A program made the position numbers and the translations under genes. This document shows positions 59,545-64,000 of a stretch of DNA of 64,000 nucleotides, one piece after another (position 1 is the stretch's first letter; the number at the start of each line of letters is the position of its first letter). The notes beneath the pieces were generated by a model. It did no database searches and had not been told where the DNA came from. It saw nothing but the letters and a program-made list of their open reading frames with translations. The stretch is from Haemaphysalis longicornis (Eukaryota > Arthropoda > Arachnida > Ixodida > Ixodidae), in NCBI GenBank assembly GCA_013339765.2, contig CM023454.1:38460950-38524949 (forward strand). The letters are read 5' to 3'.

Positions 59545-60692
59545 ATGAATGAAGCTGGCGCCGAGGACGAGGGCAGGGGTACAGATAATGCCTTGGAGGA
59601 AGAAACGTGCCTCAACTGCTACAAGTGCCGAAAGAGGATCTCCAACGGCAAGAGGAACAACCACCAGCAGCAAGTAAGGAAGAACATCCAGATGGAGCTA
59701 ATGCCTTGGACCCGCGCAAAGCCACGGGGGAGTCGTCAGCTCAACCCATCCCCAATTTTCAGGAAGACACAGACGCCATTGATGCGAAATCAACAGGCAT
59801 TAGCAAGCGTCTCCGGGAGAGTGACGGAAACGGGGCGGCAACCGAACGCCTGGACTGAGAGAGCCGCTTGCAAAGGCGCCCACTCAGCTCCAGCCGACGA
59901 CCAAGCTCAAGAACAAAGTTGAGACTGAGCAACACAATAGAACTGGTCATCTGACTTTGGTGCCCAAAAAAGTTTGTGTTGGTGGCGGAATAACGGAGCC
60001 AAATGTGTTCGGTAGACCAGCTAAAGCCTGAAGGCTGCACCTGACTGCCACACGGGAGCTCCTACATCGCATTTTGTGGAACCCAACGAAACATGCCGGC
60101 ACCCTGACCAAGGTTGTCAGTAATGAGGTAAAGTAAAATGAGAGCGCATTTGGAAATCTAGCACGATGGCTGCGGAATAGTACTTTATTATAAAATGGTA
60201 AAACCTGGTTGGCCACTCCATTTAGGCACCGTGAATGTAGGAGGCCTCGGCCGTCGGAGAAAGCAGTACCAGCTCAACCGCGTGATAACTGAAAACGAAC
60301 TAGGTATTTTCGCTATGCAAGAGACAACATTTGGGACTGTGGAAGGTGGTAATGGCATGGTGCGCCCCTTCGCTAGATTTTCTGTGTGTGTTAGTTACAC
60401 GGTCGCTTCATCGGAGGGGTGCTGTATTTTTCTAAAAAGGACATTGGCTTTAAAATTCAAAGTGTCATGTACAGCGGCAATGGCTGTATAGTATTCGTAC
60501 TTTTTTTCCTCTTCAGGTGGTAAATTTAGAGTAACACGCATTTACGCCCCTAACTTTGTGAACGACCAGAATAAGTTTTTTGTAAGTATTTCTAAACATC
60601 TAAAATGTGATAGGAATATTGTTTTCTCCGATTTGGCCTGCTACAAGGTCACAACAGTACGGTATGCTACAAGCAAATTCAGGGAAGCAGTT
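59545..60692 (+). pseudogene. L1-like LINE, 5' part: ORF1 remnant and APE endonuclease
   Basis: A 125-codon frame (59545-59922) with a Cys pair (CLNCYKC) and a basic, Gln/Ser-rich body may be ORF1. The endonuclease starts HLGTVNVGGLGRRRKQYQLN (60215), then NELGIFAMQETTFGTVEGGN. Across a stop it continues GGKFRVTRIYAPNFVNDQNK (60512-60570) and CDRNIVFSDLACY (60610-60645). The catalytic Glu of QET is kept; the GDFN motif is degraded to SDLAC. Homology ends near 60690 at the LTR element. Confidence 0.72.
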
Positions 60693-62256
60693 GCAGGAAA
60701 CGGGCCATGGCCTCGGTAAATGGTTGCCTCCTACATATATTTGAGTGCGTAGCCATGGCCGGAACTGGAGATAGGCGGTAAAATGATTACTCCGAGCTTC
60801 ACGGTCATGTTCGATCTCCTCTCACGTGACACTGCTTACGCGCGAATACGAGGACCGCTGATGACGATTGTGGCGCTGATGTGAACGATGGCGATGGTGT
60901 CGCTACAGAGCTTCTCTCTAGTGCACAACGCGTTAAGTTGAAATATTTATGACATGAGGAGCGCGAAAGAATAATGTTATGCGCAGATATGTAGAGAAGG
61001 TGCCAGCAGCAAGATATGACAAACATCGAGGTGCTTAGGCTGTCGTGCTCAGTTCAGTGACAGCGTCCGGTGAGCAGGTTGGCCTTCAGTGGCCTTCCCG
61101 GGGAGTGGAAGACGGGACCACTTGTCGTAAAGTGTAACAGTATCGAAGCAAAAGTGATGCGAGCCGCGGCCACTGCGTAGTCAACAAGGCGATATTTTCA
61201 GAATTGGCTCTAGTCGATGAGCCACTTCCTACACAGGTACAATGACGTTCGGGTGCATGTAGGAAGAGGCTGATATTTTTGAATATGAAGTGTTGTACAC
61301 AGGATCATATGCAGCCTCGGGGGGCGGGTTCGACGTGAGGCCCTGGTTAGACGCTTGAACTGACTCTGGCTACAGCGAGACGTCCAAGTCCCGGAACGCC
61401 GATGAGCACTTGCACAAATTCAAAGTCGCCGTCTACAGCGTGCGAGCAACACCGTGCTGATGACTCGTGTGAGTTCGTCGCAAGAGTGTCAGCGGTGAAA
61501 CTCGGGCCAACGACGTCGATGGCGATTTGGGCATCGAGGTGCAGCAGCGCGCTTATTTGGTGGTGACATCAGCAAGTGGTGACGTTGAAAGTCCTCCGCG
61601 GGTGGCCCTGCGGCATCTGGTCATTCTGAAGGTCATGTCCACCGGAATGCTCTCGTGGTGTTTGAGGCAGCGCAGTAGTCGCGGATGGATTACCAAAGTG
61701 CTCCTCCGGGCGTATTTGGGCGTATTGCTTTGAGAGTTGTGATCCCAGGATATAGTAGCCATGGTTAGCAGCCTCAGTCCCTCTAGATTCCGGCTGAGGC
61801 GTTGACGGCAGCACAATGGGAGACGGGAGTTTATCGGGGTTGGCGTTGGGAGCCACGACGTGCGTCTCGTGCAGGTTATGCTGCGGCAGCACTAGAGCAG
61901 GGCAGTGCTTCAGCGTCGTGGCGCATATGATGCGCGACGTTGGGGTAGTGGTAATATAAATGGCTATTGCTCCTAAACAAACCCTATGTACGGCTAATCA
62001 GAGGTGAGCAGCAGAGTTCGTCCGCATTCAATTTTGGAAAAGGTGCCGTGGAGTCGGTGAGTGGTGGCCACAAACATTTATTTCACTGTGTAGGCCAGGC
62101 CGGAACTAGTGAGAGGCCATGGCAGGCTATCTTCCAACTACACGGGCGTTTTCGATAACCTCTCGCGCGGCACTGCTGACGCGCCAGTACAAGGACTGCT
62201 GATGATGATTGTGGTGATGATGGGGAAGATGATGACGGTGTCGCTACACAGCTTTT
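60693..62256 (-). mobile_element. Non-autonomous LTR element inside the L1-like LINE
   Basis: Two direct repeats of about 220 bp (60693-60915 and 62036-62256) flank 1.1 kb. They share GGCCGGAACT, GACAC/GGCACTGCT.ACGCG, CTGATGA.GATTGTGG and GGTGTCGCTACA. Read on the minus strand, the right repeat has AAATAAATGTTTGTGGCC, a polyadenylation signal in an R-U5 setting, so they look like LTRs. The interior has no RT. One minus-strand frame (61569-61892) is Pro/His/Gln-rich and unassigned. The LTRs have diverged noticeably, so the insertion is old. Confidence 0.62.
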
Positions 62257-63780
62257 GTCGGTTTTTAATATTGATGCAGTCAACCAAGTTATTTTTAGTG
62301 ATCATTCTCTTGTCTTGTTTTTTTTCAAAGGGAAACAGAAAAGGTGTGCGAAAAATTTAATTGGCAGTTGTGGAAATGAAATGATAGATTACTAAAAGAC
62401 AACTTTTTGAATAAAGGAATGAAAGGAGATTTTTGTTAGGCGCACAGATGAAATTGAAATTGTGTGGGGAATACGGCGTGATCGTTTCAAGTAAGGCATT
62501 GAAATGAAGGCTATTGAACGAGCCGTCTGCATCAAAAGAGTTGAAAGGGAGGAAGAGGACACCCTTCGACGCAATCTCACTTGTAATGTTGACGCTAGAG
62601 TGCCAGATGACAGGAATGTTTGGCGGCAATGTTGCACCCTTCAAAAAAACGCTTGAGGTGTTCGAACAAGAACGATAGAGGGCGCAACAATTAGAGCGGG
62701 TGTGTAGAGGCTCATTGCAGGGGAGGCGCCAATAAAGCACGCTTTAGAAGATGGGATGCTTTATGTGAAAGCCGACAAAATTGGACAAATAACCTGTCAG
62801 GGTGGTGCCAAGCGCGCGGACGAACCGATAAAACGAGACTTCGTGCGGTTTTTCACAGAACTGTTCAGCCCTGTATTTACCGAGTAGATGTTTTTCAGCG
62901 AAAGTTTCTTTATTGTTACCGGTGTTGATGACGAGTATAGGCAACTACTCTGACAACCCATTAGTTCAGAAGAAGTCGAAACAGCAATTGACGAATTAAA
63001 AAGGGGAAAGCGCTGGGTCAGGATGGAGTGAATTCGGACTCGTATAGGATGTACAAAAAATATGGTTGCCCCGTTTCTGTTCTTATATTTGAGGAAGCTT
63101 TCAAAAAAGGCGCATTACCAAAAACTTACACACCCACGCATACCTATCTTATTCGAATATTTCAGGATCCACTGAAAAGGCAATCTGTAAAAATAAATGA
63201 CCCACTACTTTAGTCAGCGCTGACTACAAAAGAATAATAAAAATTATCCAAGAGACTTCAGAGTGTAGTCAGTATAATTGTCGGGTCACATCAGACATGT
63301 GGCATAAAGGTCGCAGTATTGTAACAAACATTTCCGTAGCCCGCAATGTCTTGCAGTGCGGTTACTTGTTTTTTCTAAAGTAGTCATGCTACAAGTATAT
63401 TTTGAGAAAGCATTTGATCGCGTTGCTGGTGAAATTTGTTTTTTTTTTAATGATGTACGTTTTGGAGATGTTATTTTAAAGGTCCTTAATATGGCGTAAC
63501 ATGGTTATTTCACGCAGCTGATAATTAACCAAAGTGTGTCCATGTACATTCCAGTCTCGCCATCAGTGAGGCAAGGGTGCGCTGTTTCCCCTTTGTTGTT
63601 TTGTGTTCTCCTTGAATCCTTCTGTTTCAGCAATACAAACGATAGTTACATACGAGGTTTTGTGTTGCATGCAAGCGATGTCAAGGTGCTAACGTATGCT
63701 GATAAGGGGGCCATATTCCACACAGAAGAACCAAGGGTTTGTAGAGCTGCTACAATAACGAAATAACTCGACACCGTGTG
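62257..63780 (+). pseudogene. L1-like LINE, 3' part: linker and reverse transcriptase
   Basis: The frame from 62257 reads FNIDAVNQVIFSDHSLVLFF, the end of the endonuclease, then an AIERAVCIKRVEREEEDTLR linker. RT follows: PISSEEVETAIDELKRGKAL (62960-63018) with GQDGVNSDSYRMY, then KRLQSVVSIIVGSHQTCGIK, VRQGCAVSPLLFCVLLESF (63570-63625) and VKVLTYADKGAIF (63680-63718). The catalytic YADD is changed to YADK. The domain is broken by many shifts. The element is cut by the window's end region and no 3' UTR is recognised. Confidence 0.76.
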
Positions 63781-64000
63781 TTTTTCAGCGTGTAAACTGG
63801 ACAACCACGCCTGGTGGGCACCTGGGGGTACCGATGGAGTGTTTTTGGGGTAGCATTCAGCACTTGCAGCATTAAACTCAAAGTTTTTGTGATTAACCTA
63901 CAAAGTTGGGGCCCTGCATTGTTCGTCATCACGAGGGACACTGTCTCCAACGTGTCTTTTTTGGCGAAGGTGTTGTGTGTAATACAAGGTATTCATTGTT

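Noticed and set aside
1..64000. CRISPR array, operon-style gene clusters or a bacterial contig
   Set aside because: No regularly spaced repeats, and the content is eukaryotic retroelements and microsatellites throughout.

Overview
The window looks like nuclear DNA of an animal with a large, repeat-packed genome. The mix of elements, the tRNA-derived SINE-like units and the style of the reverse transcriptases all point to an ixodid tick. That host call is an inference from sequence style, not from any marker gene. I see no intact single-copy host gene, no rRNA, no convincing functional tRNA and no CRISPR array. Almost everything I can identify is a decayed or nested transposable element.

Layout. 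0.66-5.1 kb: a frameshifted Penelope-like element (PLE-A, + strand) with a long T-rich 3' region interrupted by a promoter/SINE-like insertion, ending at a (TA)41 tract. 5.2-8.2 kb: 5' LTR, gag and protease of a Ty3/gypsy-type element cut off before reverse transcriptase. 8.3-13.0 kb: a tRNA-derived SINE, an inverted pair of PLE 3'-region copies around 10.0 kb, a 453-bp TATA-bearing element with perfect 19-bp terminal inverted repeats (TIRs), an LTR-like fragment between two TA tracts, and the GIY-YIG end of another PLE followed by a hammerhead-like fold. 13.1-14.9 kb: a second, different Ty3-type gag-protease fragment. 15-24 kb: mostly unrecognised sequence holding a perfect 14-bp hairpin, a 214-bp tandem repeat, two TIR elements (one with a 9-bp target duplication) and a minus-strand fossil of a P-element/THAP-type transposase. 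24.4-25.8 kb: part of a LINE. 29-32.9 kb: a nearly complete minus-strand CR1/L2-like LINE whose ORF1 begins with a 2A-like sequence. 34.1-38.2 and 39.1-44.7 kb: two decayed copies of one RNase H-bearing I-type LINE. 45.6-46.2 kb: a LINE 3' end. 46.7-57.6 kb: a second I-type LINE split at its RT by a 5.9-kb insertion of 2.3 tandem minus-strand PLE copies plus a short inverted piece, flanked by a 9-bp duplication. 59.4-63.8 kb: a SINE-like unit, then an L1-like LINE split by a 1.56-kb non-autonomous LTR element.

How the pieces relate. None of these reading frames is open from end to end, so the window records several insertion rounds rather than working pathways. Nesting gives relative ages: the I-type LINE at 46.7 kb is older than the PLE array inside it, the L1-like LINE is older than the LTR element inside it, and PLE-B is older than the TIR element beside its hammerhead-like tail. 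All residue and identity statements come from reading by eye. Family names rest on recognised motifs and need confirmation by database search.
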